This document shows, one piece after another, positions 41,033 to 49,315 of a stretch of DNA of 64,000 nucleotides; position 1 is the stretch's first letter; each line of letters starts with the position of its first letter. The DNA is from Candidatus Hermodarchaeota archaeon. Its GTDB lineage: Archaea; Asgardarchaeota; Hermodarchaeia; Hermodarchaeales; Hermodarchaeaceae. The notes below the pieces were generated by a model. The model made no database searches. It had not been told where the DNA came from and saw only the letters and a program-made list of their open reading frames with translations. The position numbers and the translations under genes are program-made. Where the stretch lies: contig JAEOTO010000032.1 of NCBI GenBank assembly GCA_016839805.1, forward strand, positions 114,232 through 178,231. The letters run 5' to 3'.

Positions 41033-42628
41033 TCATTTCATTGTCAAATATGCACTCAGTTGTTTTAGAGATTGGTTAGAGAAGTCTGTGTGGAAAATCT
41101 TACACTCCTTTTCTAATTTATTAAAGAGCCGTCTACAGTATCGAGAAAATGATTTCCAATAATCTGTTAAGGCAAATATCGCGAAAATATTTGTGTATTG
41201 AGAATTCCTCAACAAATATTCCCTTAATTGTTCAAGAAGCTTAGATTGGTTTTCTATTAATACTGACCCAGGAATTTCATTCTGTGCAATCGGGTATACA
41301 TTCGTAATTTCGAGGGGAATAAGCCCAAAATAAGGAGAGAGAAAAAGAACATCAAAAAGGATTGAATTACTGACCTTTGTTTTTGAGTATTGGTTCTTGA
41401 ACCGTTCAAATTCTATTGCTTTATGGTACGGTCTCTTTTTAGGAGCAGAGATTATTATGAGATTTTCCAGCTTTCTAGGAGGCGAGTATATCGTCATTCG
41501 AGTTTGATGTCGGATTATTTCAGGTTGAAAAACCGACCATTGACTCGTTATAAAGAGTGCACGTTTTTTTGTAACCGGTGAGTACTTCTCAAAAAAATTT
41601 TGATGCGATACTAATTTTTTCATCGCATCAACTAGCGCAGGATGGCTACTAAGTCGACTTTCAACTAACCTCCAAAGACGCCCTTCACGGATAGCCTGTT
41701 TTATCCTCCTGATTTCATTTTGACAGATTCGCAGATTATGCTCAGCTAAGAGCTGGATACGATCTCTTTTGTCTAAATGTTTAATTTCTGATATCGAAAA
41801 TCTGCTACAGGTAGGACAAGTACAAAAGTCATCATGGATTTCTTGAAGCTTGTAAGTACCTTCTGATGTAAGAATACGATCATGTTTTGCAAACAGCGCA
41901 TAAGCTGCTGAATCAAAAAGATCACAGCCCATTGCCACGATAAGAGGAAAAATGAGGGGATGACCTGCTCCGAAAAGATGAACGGGTTTATCAACGGGAA
42001 TATTGGTCTTGGCTGCCATTACGAGATCAACGAGGGCATCAAACTGATATTGTTCCATTAATTGTGTTGGACTACCAATTGCAATAATTGGAAAATCGAG
42101 TTTTACAATTTCCTGGGCGGATTTTACTACAAGATTGGGAAATGTCCCCCCTTGGATTGGACCAACCCAAAGAATATCAGGATTTGTCCGTTGTGATATT
42201 GATTCTCTTGCGCGACGTAAGGTTTCTTCTACAGTCTCCATTGCATCTTGATAATTAGCTTGACCACCAGTAGGAATGTCTAAAATTACTGCAATATCAG
42301 ATTTGATTTCTTCTTGGAGATTAATGATTTGTTTTGGTGTTATTTCTACGTCGCCATATATTAGTAACTGATAGGCTCCTGAATCAGTCATTATAATACC
42401 AGGATAGTCCAAAATGTCATGGATTGAACCCTGTTTACCAGTCTTAGAAAGTAAGTAAGCATTCGTAATAATTATCTTACAGCCGAATTCATCATACATT
42501 CTTCTTGGTGGAATCAGGACCCGTGTTGGGTGTACCACAGGTATGAAGGTAGGTGTTTCAACTATTCCAGTCTTGGTTCGGAATCGCGCGATTCTTGCCA
42601 GTAAATCCTTATGAATAATCTCAATCAT
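41033..42628 (-). CDS. tgtA: Archaeosine tRNA-guanine transglycosylase
   Basis: Exchanges guanine-15 of archaeal tRNAs for preQ0, first step of archaeosine. Catalytic TGT domain (about 1-340): TPTFIPVVHPT, TNAYLLSKTG, YPGIIMTDSGAYQLL with the nucleophile/acid Asp region, GPIQGGTFPNLV and zinc ligands CTCPTC. The C-terminal 190 residues resemble the arcTGT C1/C2 region (DVLFLSPYFGLIPLE). At 531 residues it is shorter than full-length arcTGT (about 580) and ends before a PUA domain, so PUA is probably missing or encoded separately. The Lsm gene lies 15 bp upstream on the same strand. Confidence 0.93.
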   Translation of the reverse strand: MIEIIHKDLLARIARFRTKTGIVETPTFIPVVHPTRVLIPPRRMYDEFGCKIIITNAYLLSKTGKQGSIHDILDYPGIIMTDSGAYQLLIYGDVEITPKQIINLQEEIKSDIAVILDIPTGGQANYQDAMETVEETLRRARESISQRTNPDILWVGPIQGGTFPNLVVKSAQEIVKLDFPIIAIGSPTQLMEQYQFDALVDLVMAAKTNIPVDKPVHLFGAGHPLIFPLIVAMGCDLFDSAAYALFAKHDRILTSEGTYKLQEIHDDFCTCPTCSRFSISEIKHLDKRDRIQLLAEHNLRICQNEIRRIKQAIREGRLWRLVESRLSSHPALVDAMKKLVSHQNFFEKYSPVTKKRALFITSQWSVFQPEIIRHQTRMTIYSPPRKLENLIIISAPKKRPYHKAIEFERFKNQYSKTKVSNSILFDVLFLSPYFGLIPLEITNVYPIAQNEIPGSVLIENQSKLLEQLREYLLRNSQYTNIFAIFALTDYWKSFSRYCRRLFNKLEKECKIFHTDFSNQSLKQLSAYLTMK

Positions 42629-42643
42629 TGCAAACGCAGTCTC

Positions 42644-43093
42644 TTATGTTGAACCCTCCTCAGTCTTTGACTGTTGTTCTTCTACAAACCGCGTGTAAAT
42701 TTTTCTAATTCGGTCTGCGAGCGGGCCTGTTCCTTCAACTCCATGTTCAGTAACCCTTACTTTATTTAACACGACAATAACCCGTGCATCATCAAGAAAT
42801 CTAACCTCTCCGGGGGGAAAGAGGGTTTCTAATTGCTCAGCCAACCCTTTCAAATCAAAAGGATCCTCAGTTTTTACTAGTTCTAGAATTGTATGACCAG
42901 TGACTACAATCCTGTGGTATAATTCCCCTTTTGCATCTCGGGCCTCGCTTAATACAACACTTAAGGTGTTTGGATCATAACCTCGCATCTTCCCTGTGAG
43001 TGTTTTTCCTGTGTTAGTGCTAACAGCCACAGTTGCCCCAATTAACGAGGCTAGCTCTTTGAAGAAGTGTCGAGCACCAGTGCTTTGCGCCAT
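42644..43093 (-). CDS. Lsm-domain RNA-binding protein with C-terminal extension
   Basis: 149 residues. N-terminal Sm fold (about 8-75): ASLIGATVAVSTNTGKTLTGKMRGYDPNTLSVVLSEA with the Sm1 pattern, and HRIVVTGHTILELV as Sm2 (IVVxG in place of the usual IRG). The C-terminal half (LAEQLETLFPPGEVRFLDDARVIVVLNKVRV) is an extra alpha/beta domain like that of SmAP3-type archaeal proteins. Probably forms a ring and binds U-rich RNA. Co-directional with arcTGT. Confidence 0.85.
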   Translation of the reverse strand: MAQSTGARHFFKELASLIGATVAVSTNTGKTLTGKMRGYDPNTLSVVLSEARDAKGELYHRIVVTGHTILELVKTEDPFDLKGLAEQLETLFPPGEVRFLDDARVIVVLNKVRVTEHGVEGTGPLADRIRKIYTRFVEEQQSKTEEGST

Positions 43094-43197
43094 ATCTGTT
43101 CCTCCAGAAATTTTGTTTAGTTTAGTGATTATTCATCCGTTTTTATATGTTATTAAGCCACATTATGAGTATATTCGTATTTGAATCGGTGTGATAA

Positions 43198-43542
43198 TTG
43201 GTTTCAGGTAAGGGAATTGTAGAAAAACGGGAAACGCCACAAACTCAGATTTACCAGTATCTAATTAGCGTAGACAAACGAGTTCAGATTGAGTTTGAAT
43301 TACCAGCTAGCATTGGATTACTTCAGGGAGGAGAGAAAGTAACAGTCTCAATTAGATCTAGTAAACCGAAACAAACGAAGGCCTTGCTTACCCTCCAAGG
43401 AGAGGTATACGAAATAGAAAAAACACGAACCAGCATAAGATACGTTATCTTTTTTTCTGGCTTGCAGGGAAGTATTACCGTGAAACGAAGCATTCCTGGA
43501 ATGAAGCTGAAAAATCCTGTCTATCTTTTAATTTCAAAATAA
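43198..43542 (+). CDS. Probable RNA polymerase subunit Rpo8 (Rpb8/RpoG-like)
   Basis: 114 residues from TTG 43198. Beta-rich, with QIEFELPASIGLLQGGEKVTVSI and YVIFFSGLQGSITVK, a spacing similar to archaeal Rpo8/RpoG and the SFGGLLM segment of Rpb8. Rpo8 is patchily distributed (Thermoproteota, Korarchaeota, Asgard), so its presence would be a lineage hint. The match is by pattern; a profile search against RpoG/Rpb8 is needed. Divergent from the Lsm gene by 104 bp. Confidence 0.5.
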   Translation: MVSGKGIVEKRETPQTQIYQYLISVDKRVQIEFELPASIGLLQGGEKVTVSIRSSKPKQTKALLTLQGEVYEIEKTRTSIRYVIFFSGLQGSITVKRSIPGMKLKNPVYLLISK

Positions 43543-43719
43543 CATAATTTTAAAATTCAACAAACACATGCAATGTGGCTCTTCTTCATTCGATTAGTTT
43601 CAACGCTGGGTCTCTCTAATTCTAGAATCCGTCAAAAAGGATACTCATGTCTGATTACCCGTATTATGACTACACTAAAACAGACACTGTTGTGGCGAAA
43701 GTCAGGTTAATAATTGTTG

Positions 43720-43748
43720 CACTTTGAGAACCAGAACCGCTCAAAGTG
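43720..43748 (+). promoter_or_regulatory. Perfect hairpin overlapping the TFB start codon
   Basis: CACTTTGAG (43720-43728) pairs perfectly with CTCAAAGTG (43740-43748) around an 11-nt loop. The last three bases are the GTG start candidate of the TFB gene (ATG 43755 is the alternative). It could be an operator or an mRNA structure gating initiation. Confidence 0.45.
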
Positions 43749-44762
43749 ATAAAGATGCAAAACTTCCAGTGTACTGAGTGCTCCGGACACACTATACTGA
43801 CTAATGGTGAATATGTGTGCACAACTTGTGGTCTAGTTCTAGCACGTCAAGTGGTTGACTCGCAATATCAGATATACAAGGAAGATAGTAGTTCCTCTTC
43901 ACATGCCAAGTCTTATGTTGCACTGGGTAAGCGATCGGTGATGGTTGGAGGGTTGGGGAGCTTCATCGATTATCAGGCTAGCCGATTTTTCTATGATAAA
44001 AGTGGTAGACCATTAGCACCCAGAACACAGCGATTGTTTCGAAGGCTAAAATTTGACTACAATCTCCGTCTTCGGATTGCAAAACGAGAAACAACCTATC
44101 GTGCCTTGAAATCTCTGAGCAGAGTAGCAGATCTACTTTCTTTGCCTGATAGCATCAAAGATCGCGCGGCCTATTACTATCAAAAAATGGATAAGAAGCT
44201 TGACAACAGCGATATTACTAGTCACCTTACTCTTATGGCGTATGGATTGATGTTGGCTGTTCGTGAGTCGAAAGAAAACGCACCTATTACTTTACAAGAA
44301 ATTGCAGATGCCTTTCAGAAGCTCGGGCACAGAGTGACTAGTCGTTCGATTATCCGCCAGGCACTTTCAGTAAAAAAGACACTTCCACTTTCTCCCACCA
44401 AGAGAATGAGCGAAGACTACCTACAACGACTCGTATCTCAAACAATTACCCATCCTGCGATACGCCTGAGACTTCGACGTGCTGGACTCTCAATTCAGGA
44501 GTATCAGGCACGTCTAGTAAAGTATGCCAATCTGTTGTTCAGCAAAATCAGTGTTGCAGAGCGAGGAGGAAGAAACCCATTCATTTTTGCCGTTGCAGTT
44601 GTTTATAGCTCGGATCTCCTAATGGCTAAACTCGCTAGACGCCGACCAATACTCACTCAGCGGTTGATCTCAAAGGCAACAAACGCAGCAGAATATAGTG
44701 TACGAGACCATTATGCCAAGTTGCTGAAGAAACACCTTCTGAAGATGCTACCCCAGCACTAG
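43746..44762 (+). CDS. Transcription initiation factor TFB family
   Basis: 338 residues from GTG 43746 or ATG 43755. N-terminal zinc ribbon (CTEC and CTTC, about residues 9-29), a B-reader/linker region with RPLAPRTQRLFRRLKFDY, and two cyclin-fold repeats (about 115-215 and 220-335), the second ending in a basic C-terminus. The sequence is divergent from canonical TFB, for example a QYQIYKED stretch between ribbon and linker, so it is likely an alternative TFB. It lies beside a pilus locus transcribed downstream; the 3' end overlaps a small membrane gene by 15 bp. Confidence 0.85.
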   Translation: MIKMQNFQCTECSGHTILTNGEYVCTTCGLVLARQVVDSQYQIYKEDSSSSSHAKSYVALGKRSVMVGGLGSFIDYQASRFFYDKSGRPLAPRTQRLFRRLKFDYNLRLRIAKRETTYRALKSLSRVADLLSLPDSIKDRAAYYYQKMDKKLDNSDITSHLTLMAYGLMLAVRESKENAPITLQEIADAFQKLGHRVTSRSIIRQALSVKKTLPLSPTKRMSEDYLQRLVSQTITHPAIRLRLRRAGLSIQEYQARLVKYANLLFSKISVAERGGRNPFIFAVAVVYSSDLLMAKLARRRPILTQRLISKATNAAEYSVRDHYAKLLKKHLLKMLPQH

Positions 44763-45014
44763 TTGTATTAGGTGTAAAGTTATTACAACGATCACGAATA
44801 GAGAGAATAGAATGACTGTACGGAACACCGTAGGGCCCGCAGCCAACGAGAGGAATAGCACTACAGGAATTGAGGTGATAATTGTTCCAGAGATGATTAC
44901 TAGACTGATAACATCATGACTGATGGATTGAACAATGAGAAGAAGCATCCAAGAACATAATATGATTTTCAGAATTGGAAAAATAAGCATTAGACATCCC
45001 TTAGACTGCTTCAA
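44748..45014 (-). CDS. Small hydrophobic membrane protein
   Basis: 88 residues with about three hydrophobic segments (LIFPILKIILCSWMLLLIV; VISLVIISGTIITSIPVVLFLSLAA; TVILFSLFVIVVITLHLIQLVLG). No family recognised. It overlaps the upstream 138-residue gene by 14 bp, so both form a small operon divergent from the pilus ATPase; a role in that system is plausible by location. Confidence 0.55.
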   Translation of the reverse strand: MKQSKGCLMLIFPILKIILCSWMLLLIVQSISHDVISLVIISGTIITSIPVVLFLSLAAGPTVFRTVILFSLFVIVVITLHLIQLVLG

Positions 45015-45417
45015 AGGCTATTTGAATTAGTGTTTCATTAACAGCTATTATTAACCTGTTAACTCCTATTTCGGGAGAAGCGGTTAATAAGATTGGACAC
45101 CGATAGGTTCGAGTGACGATATACCAAGAGTTCAGATATGTTTTGAAAATGAGCTGATTATTTTCACATTCAAGGGATACATTAGCAGGAACGATTATGC
45201 GTTTTGAAAATATAGTCTGACTCTGATCTGCTTGCAAAACTGATTCATCGACATCCTGAACAAATTGTTCAAACATGAGAGATTGTTCAGTTTCTGAAAT
45301 GACCTGAGTTGTTGTTAAAAAAAGCGGAACTCCGATTGAAATAAGGAGTATGAGGTTTAATCCGATTAGCACAATTTTTTCTAGACTCTGATTCAATTCA
45401 GTCCCAATAGAATCCAA
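45001..45417 (-). CDS. Membrane protein with pilin-like N-terminus
   Basis: 138 residues from TTG 45417. A single N-terminal hydrophobic helix (IVLIGLNLILLISIGVPLFL) is followed by a helical stalk and a beta-rich outer domain with two cysteines (ECENN and YRCP). This layout is that of minor pilins or pilus-associated proteins, though no clear class III cleavage motif is visible. Divergent from the pilus ATPase by 78 bp over a region with A/T-rich TATA-like elements on both strands. Confidence 0.5.
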   Translation of the reverse strand: MDSIGTELNQSLEKIVLIGLNLILLISIGVPLFLTTTQVISETEQSLMFEQFVQDVDESVLQADQSQTIFSKRIIVPANVSLECENNQLIFKTYLNSWYIVTRTYRCPILLTASPEIGVNRLIIAVNETLIQIAFEAV

Positions 45418-45468
45418 ATTAAAAGAAATTTAAAGTCCTATTTTTACGAATTTCTTCCTTTAAATACG

Positions 45469-45476
45469 AAAATTCG
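45469..45476 (+). promoter_or_regulatory. TATA-like box of the pilus operon
   Basis: TTTAAATA at 45469-45476 within CTTTAAATACG lies 20-27 bp before the ATG at 45496, implying a leaderless or nearly leaderless transcript for the pilus ATPase gene. Confidence 0.5.
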
Positions 45477-45495
45477 AACTATCAAAACGGTAAAC

Positions 45496-47553
45496 ATGGT
45501 TTGTCCATTTCACCTCTCAAAAGAAGGACCTGACACGGAGTCTCTAATATTTTGTTGTGACCTGTGTTCTTATGAAGGAAAATCAAAAGGCGATATTGCC
45601 TCTAGTCCATTTTGTCGGTACCAATTTTTACAGGTGTTACCTTTCATTGAGAAAAATTACCCATGCCGGTTTAATGCAGATAAAATGATCGTAACCGTTC
45701 CAATTTCTTCAATGAAAGTACTCAAAGAATTCGCTTCAATAATCAATGAATATGATAAACGTTTTCCGGAGATTTTCACACAGTATCCTGATATTAAACA
45801 GAAGCTGTTTTCAAATCCACTTGCAGAATACAAAAAACTAAAAACTTCTTACAGAGCGTCAAAAAAACGATTTGTTCGTGAATTTATTTCCGCCTTAGAG
45901 GAAACTGATTTATTAACACAGGCAAAAGCTCAATTTGGAGATATTGTTTCACTCAATCAAAGTATCTTATTTGAGAATCTATTGCATATTACTAAAAAAC
46001 AAATTGAATATATGGAACCAATTGATCCCGAAAACAAATCAAACTTAATTAACCACTATCATATTGGACCGTTTAATATTCAAGTGTTAGAATATCCTCG
46101 ATTTCCAATCGAAAAGGTCTATAGAGTTGTTGTGGCCTTAGATCAAATCTTATCACCTCGTATACTTCAACATCTTTTTACTCAACATTGGCAAAGTTCT
46201 TCTATTGAAGTGAGATTACAGAGTTTGGAAGAGTTACTCAACAACAAGATATCTAATTACCAAAACTACCTGAACTCTCATTTTGAAGAACTGACTGAGT
46301 TGGAACAAAAGAATTTAGCAATTTATGCTACAGCACAGTCACTCAATATAACAAAAACTATGCCGCTTCTCCTTGATGATGATGTGCAGGAAATTTACTT
46401 AGATAAACCGGGTAGCGTCTATTATCTCGATCATGCCAAATGGGGACGATGTAAAACCAACTTAGTACCCTCTAATTCAGAGTTATCACATATTATTACC
46501 CGTTTACGCCTTGAAAGTCGAAAACCCCTTGATGAAAGAATGCCCTCCCTGAAAACAGAATTAAAGACCAACCTATTTCATGTCCGGGCCGCGATTGATA
46601 TTCCTCCCCTTGCTTATGAAGGACCTCATTTGAATATTCGAAAGCTGCGGATGCGAATTCTTACACTCCCTGAACTAATCACCAATAGAACCATATCACT
46701 CTCGGCTGCCGCCTTTCTAATCTTATGTTTAACTTTACGCACTAATATGACCATTTGTGGCGAGCCATCAACCGGAAAGACCACCCTTGCTAACGCCATC
46801 AATTTATTATCCCCACCAAGTTGGCGAAGGATTGCTATTGAAGATGCTCTTGAGAGCGTAACAGTCGATGAATCTGGAAGGCACAAAGTCATCTTCAAGG
46901 TTGATCCTTTTGATTCTCTTGACAAAAGCCGTTCAACAAAATCTGATGAAATCATTCGGCTATTACATCGATCACCCGATTGGGTATTTTTAGGTGAATT
47001 ACAAACGGCAGAACATAGTTCTGCAATGTTCCACGCAATTAGCGCAGGTATCCGAGGGATTCAAACATGCCATGCCAATTCTAATACTGACCTTTTGTTA
47101 CGTTGGCGTATTCATCATAATATTCCAGAAGTGTGTTTCCAAGGCCTAGGATTACTTATCCACATGACAAGAGAAGTATCCCAAGGACAAATTATTCGCC
47201 GAGTTGCCCAAATTAGCGAAGTTAAGTTCGATTCAGATACTGCTTCGTTGATAACTTTATTCGAGTGGGACAAAACCTCTGGCCAACTCGTTCAAAAAAT
47301 TGATGATTTGATTACGCCTTTAGTTTCACGGACTTGTAAATTTCAATCAATATCAAAACAGGATATTAGAATTCGATTCGAAACTTACAAAAAAACGTTA
47401 GCCGAACTGGTTTCGAAGGGAGATTACAATCCATTAGTAATAGTGTCCGCGTTTGACAAAATACATGGCATTTTACTGACCAACTGGAATAGTACACCTA
47501 GTATTCCAGGAAAAAACCAACATTGTAGAGAAGAGGGAAATGGATTTCATTAA
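45496..47553 (+). CDS. Type II/IV secretion-system ATPase (archaeal TadA/GspE-like)
   Basis: Motor ATPase of a type-IV-filament machine, 685 residues. The N-terminus has a cysteine cluster (CPFH, CCDLC and a later C, residues 3-38) that may bind zinc, then a long helical domain, and the C-terminal ATPase with Walker A GEPSTGKTT (about 422-430), a His-box-like HMTREVS and Walker B-region WVFLGELQTAEHSSAM, plus TCHANSNTDLL. It overlaps the next gene by 14 bp and heads a four-gene pilus operon. Confidence 0.9.
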   Translation: MVCPFHLSKEGPDTESLIFCCDLCSYEGKSKGDIASSPFCRYQFLQVLPFIEKNYPCRFNADKMIVTVPISSMKVLKEFASIINEYDKRFPEIFTQYPDIKQKLFSNPLAEYKKLKTSYRASKKRFVREFISALEETDLLTQAKAQFGDIVSLNQSILFENLLHITKKQIEYMEPIDPENKSNLINHYHIGPFNIQVLEYPRFPIEKVYRVVVALDQILSPRILQHLFTQHWQSSSIEVRLQSLEELLNNKISNYQNYLNSHFEELTELEQKNLAIYATAQSLNITKTMPLLLDDDVQEIYLDKPGSVYYLDHAKWGRCKTNLVPSNSELSHIITRLRLESRKPLDERMPSLKTELKTNLFHVRAAIDIPPLAYEGPHLNIRKLRMRILTLPELITNRTISLSAAAFLILCLTLRTNMTICGEPSTGKTTLANAINLLSPPSWRRIAIEDALESVTVDESGRHKVIFKVDPFDSLDKSRSTKSDEIIRLLHRSPDWVFLGELQTAEHSSAMFHAISAGIRGIQTCHANSNTDLLLRWRIHHNIPEVCFQGLGLLIHMTREVSQGQIIRRVAQISEVKFDSDTASLITLFEWDKTSGQLVQKIDDLITPLVSRTCKFQSISKQDIRIRFETYKKTLAELVSKGDYNPLVIVSAFDKIHGILLTNWNSTPSIPGKNQHCREEGNGFH

Positions 47554-48373
47554 ATTTCTCGGTAAACTTGGAAATCGTGTCCCCGGAGTAGATCGAATTG
47601 GTAAACGACTCGTTTCCCTCGAAATTATTGAAGCAGTAGAATTTCTCTACCAGCATAACCTGAACCCTGTTGATGTCTCAGGTGGTGTGATGGTAATAGG
47701 AATTTCAGTCTTCTTGGCAACTACCTTTATCCTAAATACTCTGATGCCTCCATTAAGTGCTTTTATCCTTAGTATAACAATTGCGATAATGAGTTGTTTA
47801 ATAATTTTCAACAATATTGTAGCGAAATATTCCAATCGACTGGTACAGATTGAAAGAGTCACACCATATGTTCTTGAGGAATTAGCAACAATCTATCTGA
47901 CAACTGGTTCAGTGTTTGAAGCGATTCAGTACATTTCAAAAGGAGAGTTTGGCAGTATCTCCGATTCGTTTTCAACAATGATACTTCCGTTAAACCAGGG
48001 CGTCCCACCAGAACACCTATTGATGGCTTTTGCCATTTCACAACCATCGATAACTCTGCGTAGAGGATTACTTGCGTTCATTCAGTTTGTTGAGTCTTCA
48101 AATAACAGTTTAGATGCCGTTATTTCCGATGCTCATGAAAACCTCCAACGAAGATTTGAACGGCTAACATTACAATGGGACAGCCGGATGATGGTATATG
48201 CAGGTATGCTAGTATTCTTACCGATTATTTTCATTTTGGGCGTAGCTGTCCGTGGTATGGCGTATAATCCTTTCATACTACTCCTTCCTGTCCTTCAATT
48301 TGGTCTCTCTAAAATTCTACTTAAGACGCTATTACCAAACGAACTTATTTTATTAGGAGAACAGACAAAATGA
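47540..48373 (+). CDS. TadC/GspF-like pilus inner-membrane protein 1
   Basis: 277 residues with TM pairs near 55-75 and 80-100 and again at about 220-265, separated by a cytosolic T2SF-type helical domain (YVLEELATIYLTTGSVFEAIQYI; LMAFAISQPSITLRRGLLAFIQFVES). T2SF proteins sit under the ATPase and anchor the filament base. Overlaps the ATPase gene by 14 bp and the next gene by 4 bp. Confidence 0.85.
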   Translation: MDFIKFLGKLGNRVPGVDRIGKRLVSLEIIEAVEFLYQHNLNPVDVSGGVMVIGISVFLATTFILNTLMPPLSAFILSITIAIMSCLIIFNNIVAKYSNRLVQIERVTPYVLEELATIYLTTGSVFEAIQYISKGEFGSISDSFSTMILPLNQGVPPEHLLMAFAISQPSITLRRGLLAFIQFVESSNNSLDAVISDAHENLQRRFERLTLQWDSRMMVYAGMLVFLPIIFILGVAVRGMAYNPFILLLPVLQFGLSKILLKTLLPNELILLGEQTK

Positions 48374-49029
48374 CACAAGATACTGAATTTGATCAATTCA
48401 TCGATTTCATTGCACATTTCTCCTCTGAATTAGCTTCTGGAACTAGCCCAGAATATGCGTTGGTTCGAACTTCTAATTACTTTGGCAAACAGACTCCCAG
48501 AGAAATTTTGAGCGCGTTGTGCGATATTGTAGAGGGGAGAAAATCATTCTATGATTCGTGGGCTGATTTGATTAGTGTATATAGTGGAAATGCCTACGCA
48601 CGATTGTTAGAATTGCTAGGAAGGTTCCTCGAAAAAGGATCAAAAGTTGGAGGTGAACGAATGCTTCAGGTCCTGAAACAAGTAAGAAAGAATAGTACGA
48701 TGACAAAAAACAGAGAAAACCTGATTAAAAGCCAAAAAGTAAAGGTTATGGCGCTTTCTCTTGTATCTTCGATAGTAATCGGAATGATTGCAGCTCTTGC
48801 TCCCATACTAACATTTGCATTCTATGAGGACCTTTTTTCTAGCTCAGTTTTAGTGTATCCAACTACGATTGCGATTCAAATTTTTCTTGCATCATTATTG
48901 ACAGTTATTGTTACTGGGTACAGACTTAATCAGACTGTTGGAGGATCGCTGCGTATTGTTTTACTCTGTTTAGCATCATTTGGCTGCACATACGTTCTAG
49001 TAGCTCATCTTCTTATGAATCTCATATAA
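48370..49029 (+). CDS. TadC/GspF-like pilus inner-membrane protein 2
   Basis: 219 residues. Cytosolic T2SF-like helices (FSSELASGTSPEYALVRTSNYFG; GNAYARLLELLGRFLEKGSKVGGERMLQVLKQV) are followed by three C-terminal TM segments (VMALSLVSSIVIGMIAALAP; IAIQIFLASLLTVIVT; LLCLASFGCTYVLVAHLL). A split pair of T2SF proteins is typical of Tad-like machines (TadB/TadC) and of archaeal pili. Confidence 0.82.
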   Translation: MTQDTEFDQFIDFIAHFSSELASGTSPEYALVRTSNYFGKQTPREILSALCDIVEGRKSFYDSWADLISVYSGNAYARLLELLGRFLEKGSKVGGERMLQVLKQVRKNSTMTKNRENLIKSQKVKVMALSLVSSIVIGMIAALAPILTFAFYEDLFSSSVLVYPTTIAIQIFLASLLTVIVTGYRLNQTVGGSLRIVLLCLASFGCTYVLVAHLLMNLI

Positions 49030-49037
49030 TTGTGGGG

Positions 49038-49045
49038 CTTAAATA
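49038..49045 (+). promoter_or_regulatory. Separate TATA-like box for the Flp-like pilin gene
   Basis: CTTAAATA at 49038-49045 lies 27 bp before ATG 49065, in the 35-bp gap after the second T2SF gene. It would let the pilin be expressed apart from, and more strongly than, the machinery genes. Confidence 0.5.
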
Positions 49046-49064
49046 AGCAAACATAAACTGCTTA

Positions 49065-49292
49065 ATGAGAAATAAGATGAGAATTTTTAAGGTCTTAGTA
49101 GATTTCCTTCGAAACCGACGAGGATCTCCACTAGTTGAAGAAGGATTACTCTTAGGACTCGCAATTCTGACCATCACGATTTTGATTACAGTAATCCTTG
49201 ATGTTATGGGTTGGTCACAAGGTCTCTTCCAGTCGATTCTAATCCAGCTTGATCAAGTAAGACAAGCATTCCTTGGTTGGATTGGAGGGTAG
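49065..49292 (+). CDS. Flp-type pilin
   Basis: 75 residues from ATG 49065 (or ATG 49077). A basic leader (FLRNRRG) ends in Gly, followed by SPLVEEGLLLGLAILTITIL: Glu at +5 after the putative cleavage G/S, then an uninterrupted hydrophobic helix. This is the Flp/Tad pilin pattern (G-xxxx-E). The short remainder (WSQGLFQSILIQLDQVRQAFLGW) is all helical, as in minimal Flp pilins. No prepilin peptidase gene is in the window. Confidence 0.78.
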   Translation: MRNKMRIFKVLVDFLRNRRGSPLVEEGLLLGLAILTITILITVILDVMGWSQGLFQSILIQLDQVRQAFLGWIGG

Positions 49293-49315
49293 TGAACTTC
49301 GGAGATTGTAAGAAT

